From Aradus depressus (lineage: Eukaryota; Arthropoda; Insecta; Hemiptera; Aradidae), in NCBI GenBank assembly GCA_963662175.1, contig OY759223.1, positions 25,273,460 through 25,337,459 of the forward strand: a stretch of 64,000 bases of DNA, written 5' to 3'. The notes beneath the pieces are model-generated. The model ran no database searches and had not been told where the DNA came from. It saw only the letters and a list, made by a program, of their open reading frames with translations. Shown in pieces: positions 20,766 through 31,890 of this stretch. Within the stretch, counting starts at the first letter, position 1; the number at the start of each line of letters is the position of its first letter. A program made the position numbers and the translations under genes.

Positions 20766-21045
20766 AGTTACCTAGATTACCTCAAAATACACAAACAAAC
20801 TGTCTATCTTTATATATTGGTATAGATTAGTGTGAGGTCTTCAGATGTGGGTCATATTAATGAGCTCGTTAAACACATTCCAATGTTTGTGCTTCAACAC
20901 CACAAATCATTTGTTTCCCCATTATCTAACTTACATAATTACAATTTCATAACGATCAAGATTCACATTTGTGTTCATATATATATGTAATTATACTCAA
21001 ACCTAAATATACCTGCGCAAATATAATGAATAAAAAAAAAAAAAA

Positions 21046-21377
21046 GAGGGCCCCGGTAACTCAGTGGTATGCGTGCTTGTCTTCTGCGCTCAAGATCGTC
21101 GGTTCGAAACCCGACCGAGACCCTTAGTTTATTTTATCTGGGAGGTAACGCCGTTCTTCGGATGGTTAAGCGGTCCCGAGCCTGTACGATGTCAGGTACT
21201 CGTTAAAGACCCCTACCCTAGGTGAATAAAAATTTAGGGTAGGCAAAATTTAGGACTCCACAGTAGAGTCGGGCTCATGTCCACCAGAGTGACGAAAGAG
21301 CGCTCTGGTAGTAGGCGATATGACCTCGTAGTTAAAGCCCGGGCATGAGTCATAAAACCTAAACTAACCTATCACCG
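21046..21377 (+). repeat. SINE, full length
   Basis: Complete forward copy: box A 'taactcagtgg' (one change), box B 'ggttcgaaacc', body, palindromic 'agagcgctct', and tail 'cataaaacctaaactaacct'. A 12-13 bp stretch with 'gacggcgtgcttaa' is shortened. Confidence 0.9.
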
Positions 21378-21750
21378 GGAATGTACTTCCCCAGTACGAA
21401 CTGTTGACTTACATATGGACTTCTCATACTAAATTTTGTGTCGATGTATTTATTATATCGGAACTTATTAGGGTTTTTTGAGTTTTATCCTCCTTTCCCT
21501 TTTTTTCCCTCCGGCCATTTTCGCTGTAAATTAATAGGTGTCCTTATGAGTATATACATTTGAATATGAAATTTCATGTGATTTGTTCATTACATAGGCA
21601 GAGTTTTTGTATTAATCTCTCTTTTCCCTTGGTCCGATTTGGCAGAAAGTCAATAGGTATTTGTCCTTATGAGTTTCTGGCTAAACATAGAAAATTTCTT
21701 GTCGATGTATTCAATCATCTATGACAGACATAATATATTTCTTCAGAATA
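21378..21750 (-). repeat. U-family repeat
   Basis: Reversed U. The tail hairpin relic 'atcaccgggaatgtacttcc' is at 21378, then the internal blocks ('ttttgtgtcgatgtatttat', 'gtccttatgag', 'tttcatgtg') repeat twice before the pogo-like element begins. Confidence 0.65.
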
Positions 21751-21756
21751 TATATA

Positions 21757-22938
21757 CAGTAGAATCTCTTTAAGTCGAACCTCGATAAGTCGAAAACTTC
21801 CAAAATTCGAAAAAAAAGTTTTGTTCCTTTCCTTTCAAGCCCCAAAACCTCCATTACTCGAAATCTCAACCCTCTATTAGTCGAAATAATCAGTGAGTCC
21901 CTACAAGCCATGTTGGTACATATTTTCCCTCTATAACTCAAAAAAATAAATTGGACCTCTGTATCTCGAACATAGCAATGTTTTATTTTACAACCTTTAC
22001 AACTCGATTATTTGAAACTTATTACCTCTATAGCTCGAAGAAAAATAAGTTACCGACTTTAAGAATTTGCCGACAATGTATACCATTGTTTCTTAGAAAA
22101 CAATTTAGGAGTATACAATAAATAGGATTACCAATTATCTAAAGTAAAAAAAAAATTACTGACTTTTTTTAATATCTACATATACTACGTATTTTTTATT
22201 TAAGGATGTTTTGAAATAATGTTGATTTATAGTAAATATAAATATGTTTTGTGTTAATTATTTTATTTACCACATTTCCTGTAGAAATTTGATCTCTTTC
22301 TTTATTTAAATTTTGATTTCTACAGTAGTTTTTTGAAAAAGGCCCTAAAAAAATATTATCAATAATTTAAGACGTGCAATTTTTAAGAAAGTACACGTAT
22401 ACAACAAAAAATTCCATTTAACAAACTTTACACTTGGATTTACAAAGAGATACCAGTTTTTTAATAATTTTAAATAATATTAATTCTAATCCAAGGGTTT
22501 TCTAATGATATTACTGGGCCAACAGGGAAGATGAATAGAATAGAATTTTAAGAGGACAAATAATTGGGTTATTTTCTTTATTTACACATTATAATTAAAA
22601 TCTGAACATTGAACAAAACAAAAATAAAAGAGAAACAAAAGAACAAAATCATTAAAACTAAATACTTAAAAACTATTCTTTTTTTTGTTTGGGCATATTG
22701 AAAAATATAAATGGTTAATTGTACTTCCTTGACGCCTCTACCACACAATGCAGACCCCGATAACTCTTCACACTTCAATTCCACCTTTAGACATATTTTA
22801 AATTATTGTTCAACTTCACTAATTAAAAACAACTCAATTTACAGTGCACTGTTCCAGAGCTAGCTCACGACTCTCCTCTCTCTATTTGTTTCACATCTGT
22901 TCTCTTTTTATTATGTCCCTTGTTTTTTTTTTAAACCT

Positions 22939-23008
<70 letters not shown>

Positions 23009-23259
23009 TATTATATTATAATACAAAAATTACTTTTTATATTCATAAAAAAAATGTTCCGTAGTTTACATCACAGTTTGTTACCTCTGTAACTTGAATT
23101 TTTATTTATTTCACCTCTCTAACTCAAAATTAGAATGAATCTTAACCTTTACAAGTCGAATCAAAATCCGCCCAAATCGGAATCCTCCATAAGTCGAAAA
23201 CTCTATAACTCGAATCTTTTGCCGTCTCCCTTGATGTTCGACTTATAGAGGTCCTACTG
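21757..23259. mobile_element. pogo-like element, non-autonomous, 1.5 kb
   Basis: Left end CAGTAGAATCTC, right end complement CAGTAGGACCTC, both followed by 'tttaagtcgaac' or 'tataagtcgaac', and flanked by TA (21755-21756 and 23260-23261). CAGT termini with TA duplication and subterminal AAGTCGAA words fit the pogo/Tigger branch of Tc1-mariner. The subterminal regions hold many copies of the word 'taactcgaa/aagtcgaa'. No transposase frame is recognisable. A related shorter copy is at 41222-41878. Confidence 0.75.
22941..23001. repeat. (AT)n microsatellite
   Basis: About 60 bp of uninterrupted AT dinucleotides inside the pogo-like element. Confidence 0.97.
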
Positions 23260-23319
23260 TATATATATTTTTTTCATTATTTGGTATGAGGGGTTAATCA
23301 TAAAATTCCGGTGAAAACT

Positions 23320-23605
23320 CAACAACAATTTTCTGACCATCCAACAAGCGTTAGTTAATGAGAAATTTCATATGTAAATTCAAATCCCCGTAAGGACGAC
23401 ACCTATTGATTTTTAGCGGATTCTGCCGAAGGGAAGAGAGGATCAGAGGACAACTCAAAAACCCCAATAACTGCAGACATAACGCTATCGGCACAAAATT
23501 TAGTAAGTCAAAATGGTCGATTGGTTTTAGAGTGAGAGCGAAAACAATTAATTCGGGCTAGGGAAGTACATTGCCGGTGATTCACCGACAATTTTATTTA
23601 TTTAT
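23320..23605 (+). repeat. U-family repeat, tail half
   Basis: Internal blocks followed by 'ctagggaagtacattgccgg' and the hairpin CGGTGATTCACCG at about 23576-23588. Confidence 0.65.
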
Positions 23606-23689
23606 TTATTTCAAATCTGTTTATTTTTGTTTTGTGTTTAAAAGTAGTTTTATTTATGTTACTAAGAAGCAAACGTTAAAAAAAAAAAT

Positions 23690-23903
23690 AGGTTTCAAGA
23701 TGTTTAGATAACTCAAAAACCCAAATATCAAGCTGATATAATGAATGTATCGGCACAAAATTGAATATGAAAAATTCATAAGCCCCTTCATAACAAGTGA
23801 CCGATCGATTGGTTTTGTAAGGAGTGTGAAAACATAATAATTAATAATTTTATTCGTGCTGGGGAAGTACTTTGCCCGTGATTCACCTAATACTTTTTTG
23901 TAA
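23690..23903 (+). repeat. U-family repeat, tail half
   Basis: 'aaaacccaaatatcaagctg', 'gaatgtatcggcacaaaatt' and 'ctggggaagtactttgcccg', ending in a mutated hairpin ('gtgattcacc'). A second U tail lies directly before it. Confidence 0.6.
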
Positions 23904-23905
23904 TA

Positions 23906-24359
23906 CAGTAGACTCTCCCTTATCCGGCGTTCTGTTAACTGGCGCGCTCCCTTATCCGGCGCTCGCAAAATAATATCAAATTTGTTAAACTATAATTAAC
24001 ATTCAATTATTAGATCATCAATTATATGAGCCAAGTGTATTTACGAGCACATAATAATTCCGTAACTCACGAATCTTTTATGTATTTTTATTGTACATAC
24101 ATATGTACATTGTATTTATAATGAAGGGAACTAAATACAATATTTTATTACTTCACTAATATCCTATAAATAAATTATAATAAATACATTATTGAAAATC
24201 AAACATTTATAAAAATAATGAAGCTCACCTAAAAACACTTTTTTTATGCTTTAATTGATATATTTTTTTCTCATTAATTGATGATTTCCGTTATCCGGCG
24301 TTTTCTGTTATCCGGCGTCACGTCGGTCCCTGCAACGCCGGATAAGGGACAGTCTACTG
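23906..24359. mobile_element. pogo-like MITE, 454 bp
   Basis: Termini CAGTAGACTCTCCCTTATCC and its inverse at the right, flanked by TA (23904-23905, 24360-24361). Several internal 'ttatccggcg' words occur near both ends. No coding sequence. TIR and TA target fit the pogo/Tigger group. A different family from 21757-23259. Confidence 0.85.
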
Positions 24360-24699
24360 TAATAAGTAATGCAATTAAGCAGTGAAATGCAGTGATCTGC
24401 CCCCGTCGTTGGACACACTACATCTCTCTTCTCTGAACTGTCTCCTGACACGGCCAGGTATGGGAATCTCGCGACCTCATCCACTCTTTGGTATGTTCGC
24501 TATGTGAGAGAGATTGTTTCAGCTATGTCTCAATCCTGCAGACTCTCTGATCTATAGATAAATGGAAGTTCCTAAATTATCCACTAGAAGCATGCCTTTA
24601 ATTTTGTATCCTCGAATATCCCAAGGATGGCGGAAACTTCCGAGAAACAAAAATATCGAAATGTCCATGAGATTTTTGCATTTCTGGTAAAAAAAAAAC

Positions 24700-24795
24700 A
24701 TTTTCACTTCCCCGTCTTTGTTATATAATCGATCAGAAATTCGATGTTTAGTTTTCACCAAATCTCCTTTTTTTCCGAAATAGCCGTTATATGTG
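24700..24795 (+). repeat. U-family head fragment
   Basis: 'cttccccgtctttgttatat' then 'aatcgatcagaaattcgatg' and 'ttcaccaaatctcc' correspond to a diverged U head. Confidence 0.4.
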
Positions 24796-24861
24796 ATAGT
24801 GAGATGTGGGACGAGATTTCTCATAGAAATGAAAGGCGTTGTCTTCCCACTGTTTTATTTT

Positions 24862-24906
24862 GAGCAGAACCGGTTTTCAACGTAACAGCGTCATCATCAG
24901 TGGTGC
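24862..24906 (-). ncRNA. Hammerhead ribozyme core, class 3
   Basis: On the minus strand: CTGATGA (24894-24900), stem II GACG/CGTT with 6-nt loop, GAAA (24875-24878), then ACCGGTT and C. The 8-mer AACCGGTT is self-complementary and could form stem III between two copies. All invariant core positions are present. Confidence 0.6.
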
Positions 24907-25283
24907 ATAAGTCTTAACAAAAAAAGTAGAGGTTAAGAACTCCCTTCCCCACTTTCCCCCAGCCTGACCTACCTGGTGTGAGAGACTGGTACCTGGTACC
25001 AAACTAAGGGAACTAGCTTTGGCTGTATGTTCAATTTTATACTATGTTACTATTATGTAGAGATTTGTTTTAGTTATTGTGTATATTTGAATGTATGTTT
25101 TTGCATGTAGACAGAGTGAGTGAACCTAGCTATCCCCACCCCTTAGAGCTATGCCAGTTGTCCTTTAACCGCTGTAATGTGTGGGTGGGGTGTTTATAAT
25201 TTTTTATTTTGTTACTCTGTACCCTGATGCTTTAAGATTTATACTTTTCATTATTTGTATATTTTTGTTATTCTATCATAGAT

Positions 25284-25328
25284 GAACCACTGATGATGAC
25301 GCTGTTGCGTTGAAAACCGGTTCTGAGA
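25284..25328 (+). ncRNA. Hammerhead ribozyme core, class 3
   Basis: CTGATGA (25290-25296), 5-bp stem II GACGC/GCGTT with TGTT loop, GAAA (25312-25315), palindromic stem III AACCGGTT, then C at the expected cleavage position. Stem I pairing is short (2 bp) with the visible flanks. Confidence 0.62.
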
Positions 25329-25445
25329 AATAGCCGTTTTTTAGATTGGTTGATAGCAAAATTTGCAATTGTTTGACAGACATAACAATAATAGAAAACA
25401 ATAAAATAAATTAATAAAACGAAAGCTATGTACCAAATAATGTTG

Positions 25446-25615
25446 AGGGCGCCGACAGCTCAGAGGTAGCATTCTAGCCTGCTGAGCTCAAGATCGCGGG
25501 TTCGAAACCCCTTGGGAATTTTACCTGGGAAATGGTGAATAAACCGAAAGAGCTCTCTGGTAGTAGGTGATATGATCTTGTAGTTAAAGCCCGATCATGA
25601 GTCAGAGTAACTAAC
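25446..25615 (+). repeat. SINE with large internal deletion
   Basis: Head 'gacagctcagaggtagc' (box A-like), box B 'gggttcgaaaccc', then a jump to 'tgaataaaccgaaagagc' and the tail 'cccgatcatgagtcagagta'. About 150 bp of the body are missing. Confidence 0.85.
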
Positions 25616-25914
25616 TCTAGGATAATAAATATTCTTATTTTATTATTTTTTTATTTAACATAATACAATAATTATTATTAAGTAACAAAGACCACAATTG
25701 TGAAATTTGAGGGTTTTTTATATATTGACGGGTTCACAAATTCTGTAAATTTATCCTCTAATATATGCTCTCAATGGGTTTACCAGATAGAGGAGAACAA
25801 TTTTGCATGTTGAGCTAAAATCAGTGTTTACAATGATCTTGGGTCAAGGGTGTACTTCACTTTCATTAAACCTCCCTCACAACTCTATTTTCACTTATAA
25901 AAAAAGTCACTCAG

Positions 25915-26060
25915 TGAATCACCGGTGAATTCCGTTACATTCTGTTATTATTCTTTACTTCCCCAGCTAAGTGTATAGATAGTTATGTAATCTGTTCGGT
26001 TCAAATTTCATATTTTTCGACACCCTGATTTAAAAAATGACAAAAAAAAATAATTGTCTG
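25915..26060. repeat. U-family ends, tail and head
   Basis: A reversed U tail ('cactcagtgaatcaccgg', 'tttacttccccagc') is followed by a forward head ('gatagttatgtaatctg'). Confidence 0.45.
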
Positions 26061-26125
26061 CTCATGTGTATCGACTGAAATATTACATTGTACTGAATTA
26101 TAAAAAAATATTTTTATTATTGGTA

Positions 26126-26382
26126 GTTCGAAACCCGGCCGAGGCCCTTGGCTTTTTTATCTGGGAGGGGAAAAAACCTTGAGCACGTTATCCTTCGGAT
26201 GAGAAGCGATGGGCCTAAGTCTGTGCGATGTCCTAGATAGGTGAATAAACCTGGGTAGGCAAAATTTCAGACTCCGAGAGTATTCGGGTTCATGTCCACC
26301 AGTGCGACGAAAGAGCGCTCTGGTATTAGGCGATATGACCTCAAGTTAAAGCCCTGGAATGAGTAGAATAACTAACTATTAT
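26126..26382 (+). repeat. SINE, head-truncated
   Basis: Starts at box B 'agttcgaaacccggccgagg' and runs to 'gagtagaataactaacta'. Box A is missing. Confidence 0.88.
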
Positions 26383-26399
26383 TAGAATATATATAAATA

Positions 26400-26600
26400 T
26401 ATTTCCCCCTCTCTCTCCCAAAATCATTTCATACTGGCGTTACACGGTATAAGAAAGTCACTCTGAAGATTACGTTATACAATGAAAGAAAGAAAAATAT
26501 TTTGGGAAGGGGGAAAGTGAGAGATCTGTAAAAACACGGTTGGTATAAGAACATCCTGTTATGTCCATAACACATTTATAAGTGCCACATTATTTTATTT
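26400..26600. repeat. Poly-C TIR element, degraded
   Basis: 'aaaatcatttcatactggc' at the left, and 'gatctgtaaaaacacggttg' with 'gtataagaacatcctgtta' at the right, match the centre and right arm of 52607-52910. Confidence 0.5.
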
Positions 26601-27124
26601 ATAAACATGGGGAAGAGGCGAAAAGATTTTTTTTTTTTGATGGGAAGAAGCCTTTTAATATGCCTAAGTCATAAGTTATATAGAAATAAGTTTTTGTGAG
26701 AGTGGAAATAACTTGTAACAATATCGAAAGACTGCTCGAAAAAGTAAACAGCAGACTTTAGGAAACTTATATTAAAAAAGATGAAACTGTTGAGACCTTG
26801 GTAAATAACACTTATTAAAAAAGATGGAAAATTGTATATAATCGTTTCACAATTACTCAGATCAGACTGTAACGCACAGACATCAAAATATGATTTGGAC
26901 GATTGGAATCAATCATCGGACGACGATCGACATTATCGCTTGAAAACAAACATCACATAATATGTGTACTAAAACTCATTTATTGTTTTGTATATATTTA
27001 TTATTTTTTACATACTTGATATTATTATTATTGTTCTTGTTTTCGTTTCTTATTATTTTGTGTATACTTTATATTTTAGTCAAATAGTCATCAAATTTAC
27101 TTATAGTTATTTGTACCCGAATGA
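26601..27124. other. No gene recognised
   Basis: AT-rich DNA. A non-repetitive piece near 26870-26960 ('ggacgacgatcgacattatc') is unassigned. Confidence 0.4.
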
Positions 27125-27262
27125 GAGAAAGAAAGAAAACATTTTTATTTACTAAACATGTACTTTACACAAATTGGCAAACATGAAAATTATAATTAAA
27201 ATAAAAAGTCTTGGTACAGTCTTGGTTGCAGCCTGCAGGCTACTGGCTGGCCGAGACTGTTA

Positions 27263-27943
27263 TGGCTCCTCTACACTATGGCCCATCTTGAGCCACTGTG
27301 AGCCATCACCATTGTGTAGAGGGGTAGATGGCCTATAGTGGCCTAAGTAGTGGATGATGGAGATGGTGATGGCTATGGATGGCGTTGGGAGCGGTCCGAC
27401 TACACACATCAAAGGAGGCCAGCATGCGCAAGTAAGCTGTGCAGTGGCTAAAGTGGCATGTCCACACCATGGGCCATCATTATTTCCTTTATCGCACGCT
27501 TATCAGTGCCTGCTGCTTGTTGTCATGATACCACTGATTTTAGTAATTATTATTATTTATTTATAACGAAATATTTAGTTTATTGAGATATTATTAATCA
27601 TGGCAAAATCGAAAAAAGAAATAAATCGGGTTCCAGAAGAGACATTTAAGTTTATTGAATTGTGTCAAAAGGAGTCTTGCATTTGGAACCCGAAAGACAA
27701 GCTACATAAAGATAAAAATAAAGTATAAAGGCCAAACACAAAGCCACCGCCGCGATTTCCTCGACCTCCATACTACCTAGTTACTAGGCAACTTCTTATG
27801 AGAAATTATAAATTCACTATGGCCCATTCATGCACATCTAGAATGGACCACTGTGTGGATGCGTCCATTCAGGCCATCATAATGGGCCATGATAATGGTG
27901 ACCATCATGATGGCCCACAATGAGCCATAGTGTAGAGGAGCCA
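27263..27943. mobile_element. PIF/Harbinger deletion derivative
   Basis: Perfect 20-bp terminal inverted repeats (TGGCTCCTCTACACTATGGC) flanked by the 3-bp duplication TTA (27260-27262, 27944-27946). Inside is the start of a MADF-domain gene. A TWA target duplication together with a Myb/MADF-type partner gene is characteristic of PIF/Harbinger. 'ATGGCCCA' and 'TGAGCCAT' words recur near both ends. Inserted in the 3' part of a Jockey LINE. The transposase gene is missing. Confidence 0.8.
27600..27728 (+). pseudogene. Truncated MADF-domain protein of a Harbinger element
   Basis: ATG at 27600, 42 codons, stop at 27726. Residues 15-42 (TFKFIELCQKESCIWNPKDK, then LHKDKNKV) match the first helix and loop of MADF domains, which bind DNA. 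In PIF/Harbinger transposons such a protein helps the transposase reach the nucleus and the transposon ends. The stop removes the other two helices of the domain. I infer a deletion that joined the gene start to non-coding sequence. Confidence 0.65.
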
Positions 27944-28456
27944 TTACAGTAGTGGACCGCACCAGAGCAGGCTGGCAGACCTTCATGGAAGCTTCGGGTG
28001 AGTTTCTCAATGTGGGCTGCAAAAGGAGCAACTCCCAGTTCCCGATGGATTTGGGTGTTCCTGATAAACCAGGGTGCGTTCATCGCTATCCGGAGGACTT
28101 TGTTTTGGAATGTTTGTAATCTTGTTATATTGGTGTGGCTAGTGCACAACCATATGGGGCAAGCGTAGGTTAAGAGTGGAAGTATTAGTGTTTTGTAAAG
28201 TAAGGATGTGCATGTGTGACTGAGTGGTGTATTCCTGTTTATGAGTGGGTAGATGAGCCTGAGTCGTGTGTGTGCTTGTGTTCATGTATAGGCGCCATGT
28301 TAGTCTTGTGTCAAGGTGCACTCCATGATAGCGCACACCCTGGTCTTTAGGATTCCATGGAATTGGGAGTTGATCGATTTGCAGCCTTCTGAGGTGTTCT
28401 AGTGAGAAGTGACGTAACGCGAACATCTTCGCCTCCATCTTCGTACCGTTCAGGTT

Positions 28457-29115
28457 AAAGACCCCGAATGTACATACGCAAATGTAAATATTATTAACTC
28501 TCACTATATGAAATGTTGCACAACGTCAAGTATGTCAAGTATAGTAGATTCGCTCTATCTTTTCATCGCACCGCGCGTCACATTGTAATGATGTAACTTC
28601 ATTGATCTCTTCCTTTTCTCCTCCAACCATTTATAAAAAGTTTAAAATAAGTTTTTTTCTGTTCCATTAACCTCCTCCAGGTTATTTAACTTCTTGGGAC
28701 AACCTTTTAAAAAGTTCTGTTCGTCTTTTGTTTTATTTAACAAGTTTCTTTTTTATTAAGTAATACAAATAACCAAAATGTTTAGATAAGATTTATTATG
28801 TATTCTCTTTATTTTATGTTGTTTTCCATTTTTTCTTTTAAACGATTCAGATTGCTTTTCAGCGATGCAAAGTGTTTTTAGAATCCACAAAATGACTCCT
28901 GATTTTCGAAAATCAAAATAATTTTTATTTTGATAAATTTCAGTGGAAATTGTCAGAAGATCCTATTGGCACCAAAATCAAAGTGAATTCTACAGACACA
29001 CGCAAGTACACACACAGGGTGGATTTACATTTAAAATTTCGTGTCAATAGATTCTATCAAGGAGTTATCGTGTTTACAGACATATGACGAAAGGAGCCTT
29101 ATACACTCCCATTAC
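28457..29115. other. No gene recognised
   Basis: Unassigned. The last 100 bp before the foldback ('atttacatttaaaatttcgt', 'tatcaaggagttatcgtg') resemble U internal blocks. Confidence 0.4.
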
Positions 29116-29700
29116 ATATATACAGGGTGGCCCATTGCCCAGATAAGCGGGCCACAAGTGAAATAACTCCTAAACGGTTAGAGATATCAAAATTGTGCAT
29201 AGGACTAAATTTGTAGCACTCGCCGAGAGCTGAAGTATGGCGTCCTCGAAAAGACATAAATGACCCTTTTAATGGTTCAAACAGCCCTTCAAAGGGCGGG
29301 ATTCCCTTTTGACTCTTAAGTTTCATTACATTTTATTAAAGTACTAAAGAAACAAGGAAGAACTGTGAAAACAGATTTTTGATACGTCAAGTAGTTCTCG
29401 ACAAAAATAAACGTTTTTTTGTCGAGAACTACTTGACGTATCAAAAATCTGTTTGCACAGTTCTTCCTTGTTTCTTTAGTACTTTAATAAAATGTAATGA
29501 AACTTAAGGGTCAAAAGGGAACCCCGCCCTTCGAAGGGCTGTTTGAACCATTAAACGGGTCATTTATGTCTTTTCGAGGACACCATACTATAGCTCTCGG
29601 CGAGTGCTACAACTTTAGTCCTATGCACAATTTTGATATCTCTAACCGTTTAGGAGTTATTTCACTTGTGGCCCGCTTATCTGGGCCACCCTGTATATAT
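29116..29700. mobile_element. 585-bp foldback element, near-perfect palindrome
   Basis: Two arms of about 285 bp, each other's reverse complement with few differences, meet at about 29408 ('gttctcgacaaa...tttgtcgagaac'). The outer ends read ATATATACAGGGTGGCCCA. The right arm matches the solo arm at 5199-5503. No coding sequence is identified: the arms translate in one frame without stops, but that frame matches no known family. Ends of the type TACAGGGTGGCCCA next to TA-rich flanks suggest a DNA transposon. Class unknown. Confidence 0.85.
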
Positions 29701-30105
29701 TTTTTATATAAATATTTTGACATATATATATTTATTTATTTATATTGTAAAACCAACAAATTTTTGTTGCGAATGTCTTATCAGATGAGTACGGCCTTGA
29801 AATTTGTGTATGTGACCCAAAATGCGCGATACAGTTCAATCTGAGGATAAATGAAGGGTGTAAACATTGGCCACTGAGCTAGAAATAATGGGGTTATGGA
29901 ATAGAGAAAGCGGCCGATGTTTTTCGAACTGAGTGAAGCCACCCATCCTCTCCTTGTTAGAAACTAGCCTACATCACAGAGGAACCATTTCACGAGGCTA
30001 ATCAATATTTACTTAGTTTATATGATTATAGTCACATCAGGCATATGTCACTTTCTTATGGATGAATCCCACCCCTAATCCTTCGGGGGTGAAGTTAGCA
30101 GAAGA
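29701..30105. other. No gene recognised
   Basis: Mixed AT-rich DNA after the foldback. No element ends found. Confidence 0.4.
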
Positions 30106-30162
30106 GGAATTATCGATACTATCGATAGTGACCAACTATCGATTATCGCCCATCCCTAGCTG
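30106..30162. repeat. hAT-MITE end with TATCGATA words
   Basis: 'attatcgatactatcgatag' and 'tatcgattatcgcccatcc' then 'ctagc'. On the complement it starts CTAGGGATGGGCGATAATCG. Looks like one terminus of a short hAT-type MITE. The partner end is not found. Confidence 0.35.
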
Positions 30163-30504
30163 AAACTTCTCGGTTCTTTGTTTAACAGCAACTACGACTG
30201 CACCTCTACAACAAATGATTTAATCATTATGTTGCGTCAATTCAAAATTTGCAAACTTGAAAGCAGGAAGTGATGTTAGATATTCATTATGAACTTTGCA
30301 AAGTTGAGGTGTTTGTGCAAGTATAATGTTGCTGAACTAAGACGTTTGCTTGCCTCGAAAGCTAACAACAACGGGGTTGGTTGCATCAACAACTATCGGA
30401 ACTATCATACAGTTTTAGGAGCCCTGAACGGGGTTGTAGTATGGTGGAGTCCCCAGAGGTTAGGTGGAGTAACGTTGAAGTTAATAAATGGACGAATTAA
30501 TTAG

Positions 30505-30837
30505 GTAAAGGTTAGGTTTGGTTAGGTTTTAGGATTGATGCTTCAACTACGAGGTCATATTGCCTACTACCAGAGCGCTCTTTCGTCACTCAGGTGGACA
30601 TGAGCCCGACTCTACTGTAGGAGTCCTAAATTTTTATTTACTTAGGGCAGGGGTCTTTAACGAATACCTGACATTGTACAGGCTCGCGATCATCGCTTAA
30701 CGTCCCATCCGAAGGACGGCGTGTTTAAGTTTATTCTACCTCTCAGATAAAATAAACTAAAGGCCTCAGTCGGGTTTCGAACCCACGCTCTTAAGCTCAG
30801 AAGGCAAGCACGCATACCACTGAGCTACCGGTGCCCT
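30505..30837 (-). repeat. SINE, full length
   Basis: Tail 'ggttaggtttggttaggttt', then 'gaggtcatattgcctactac', the palindrome, a 15-bp deletion near 'cctaaatttttatttactta', box B 'gggtttcgaaccc' and head 'gagctaccggtgccc'. Confidence 0.9.
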
Positions 30838-30934
30838 TTAATTAGGTAAATAATTATCCGTTTAAAAAAAATTGACTATTGGGCTAAAAATCTGAAAAAA
30901 AGTTTCTGGTTGATACTAAATTTTGTGTTGATCA

Positions 30935-31345
30935 GATTTTTTTATAGTCGATTATATGTGTAAGGACGATACCTATTGAGTTTCAGCCAAATGGGTCATT
31001 GAGAACGGGGTTTAGGGGAGAGGGGGGCTTAACTCGAAAAACTTTAATAACTGCCGTTGTAATGAATGTATTGACACGAAATGTCATAAGTAAATTGAAA
31101 ACCCCATAAGGGCATATTAATTTTCAGCAGAATCGGCCAAAGGGAAGGGGGGATCAGTGGGAGGGCACAACTCATAAACGTAATAACTGCCGATGAAGAC
31201 ACTAAATTTAGTATGAGCATTCTGAAGCCGTAAATCTGTATTGATTTTTAGCACGATCGATGGGTTCTTGAGGGATACCGAAAACTTAATTGATTAATTT
31301 TGGCTGGAGAAGTACAATACCGTTGATTTATCAACAACTTTATTT
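30935..31345 (+). repeat. U-family repeat, tail two-thirds
   Basis: Three successive internal blocks ('aaggacgatacctattgag', 'ataactgccgttgtaatgaa', 'ataactgccgatgaag'), then 'ctggagaagtacaataccg' and a mutated tail hairpin. Confidence 0.65.
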
Positions 31346-31890
31346 TTTTATATTATATTATATCGTCCAACTTATGAGATATTTATCAAAAATCAGAATA
31401 GAACCAATAATTTCGATCTGTTAATTTTTAGTTAGATCCTGTGGAAAAATTGGTCCCAAAAAAAATGTTCCTTACGAAATTACCAACCTTTTGAACAAAA
31501 AAAACATCTATTCGCTCGTTAAGCATAGTGATAGCCGGTCAATCTTTCTTGTGTTACAAAATACCGTCAGATTTCAATCGATAATAACTACGAAACTAAT
31601 AATGCGATAACAAAGGTTGAGGTCACAATGGATAGAGCATGTCTGTTCGTGTTTGATTTGCCTGTGACGTTATCGGGCTAGTGTGGGCGCCGGCGGATGA
31701 TTGTTGCGAATTAGCATTGTGTAAAATTAGAAATTAGTGTAATGTGATAACGCATTTAGATAGGACGTTGATTCGGGTGTCATTGTAAAGAGCTTGAGGA
31801 GCACTACTAGGACAAAGTGAAACAATAAAAATATTAGACGAAATATATGTAAAAATCGGTATTAAATTGAAAATTGCAAAAAAATTAAAG
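31346..31890. other. Mostly unassigned DNA
   Basis: Contains a fragment ('aaaatgttccttacgaaatt' at about 31465) of the dispersed repeat at 37970-38510. The segment 31620-31800 is less AT-rich and unassigned. Confidence 0.35.

Larger units (their letters stand above)
24840..25335. repeat. Element with inverted class-3 ribozymes
   Basis: Two hammerhead cores of the same class face outward: minus at 24862-24906, plus at 25284-25328. They are separated by about 380 bp that includes a segment shared with 20530-20700. No reverse transcriptase is present. Target duplications were not found. Confidence 0.6.
27125..28456 (-). pseudogene. Jockey-clade LINE, second decayed copy
   Basis: Homologous to 60057-61754: the 3' part 'gtcttggtacagtcttgg' (27210) matches 'gtcttggtataatcttgg' (60151). 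The minus frames encode LPIPWNPKDQGVRYHGVHLD, LQTFQNKVLRIAMNAPWFIR and HRELGVAPFAAHIEKL, parallel to the intact copy but interrupted by frameshifts and stops. It is truncated at the 5' side near 28456, within the segment after the RT active site, so the YADD motif is lost. A PIF/Harbinger derivative sits inside it at 27263-27943. The two Jockey copies differ at many residues, so they belong to diverged lineages or inserted at very different times. Confidence 0.8.

Noticed and set aside
27354..27566. 70-codon frame inside the Harbinger element
   Set aside because: Built from the ATGGCCCA/TGATGG subterminal words. No domain.
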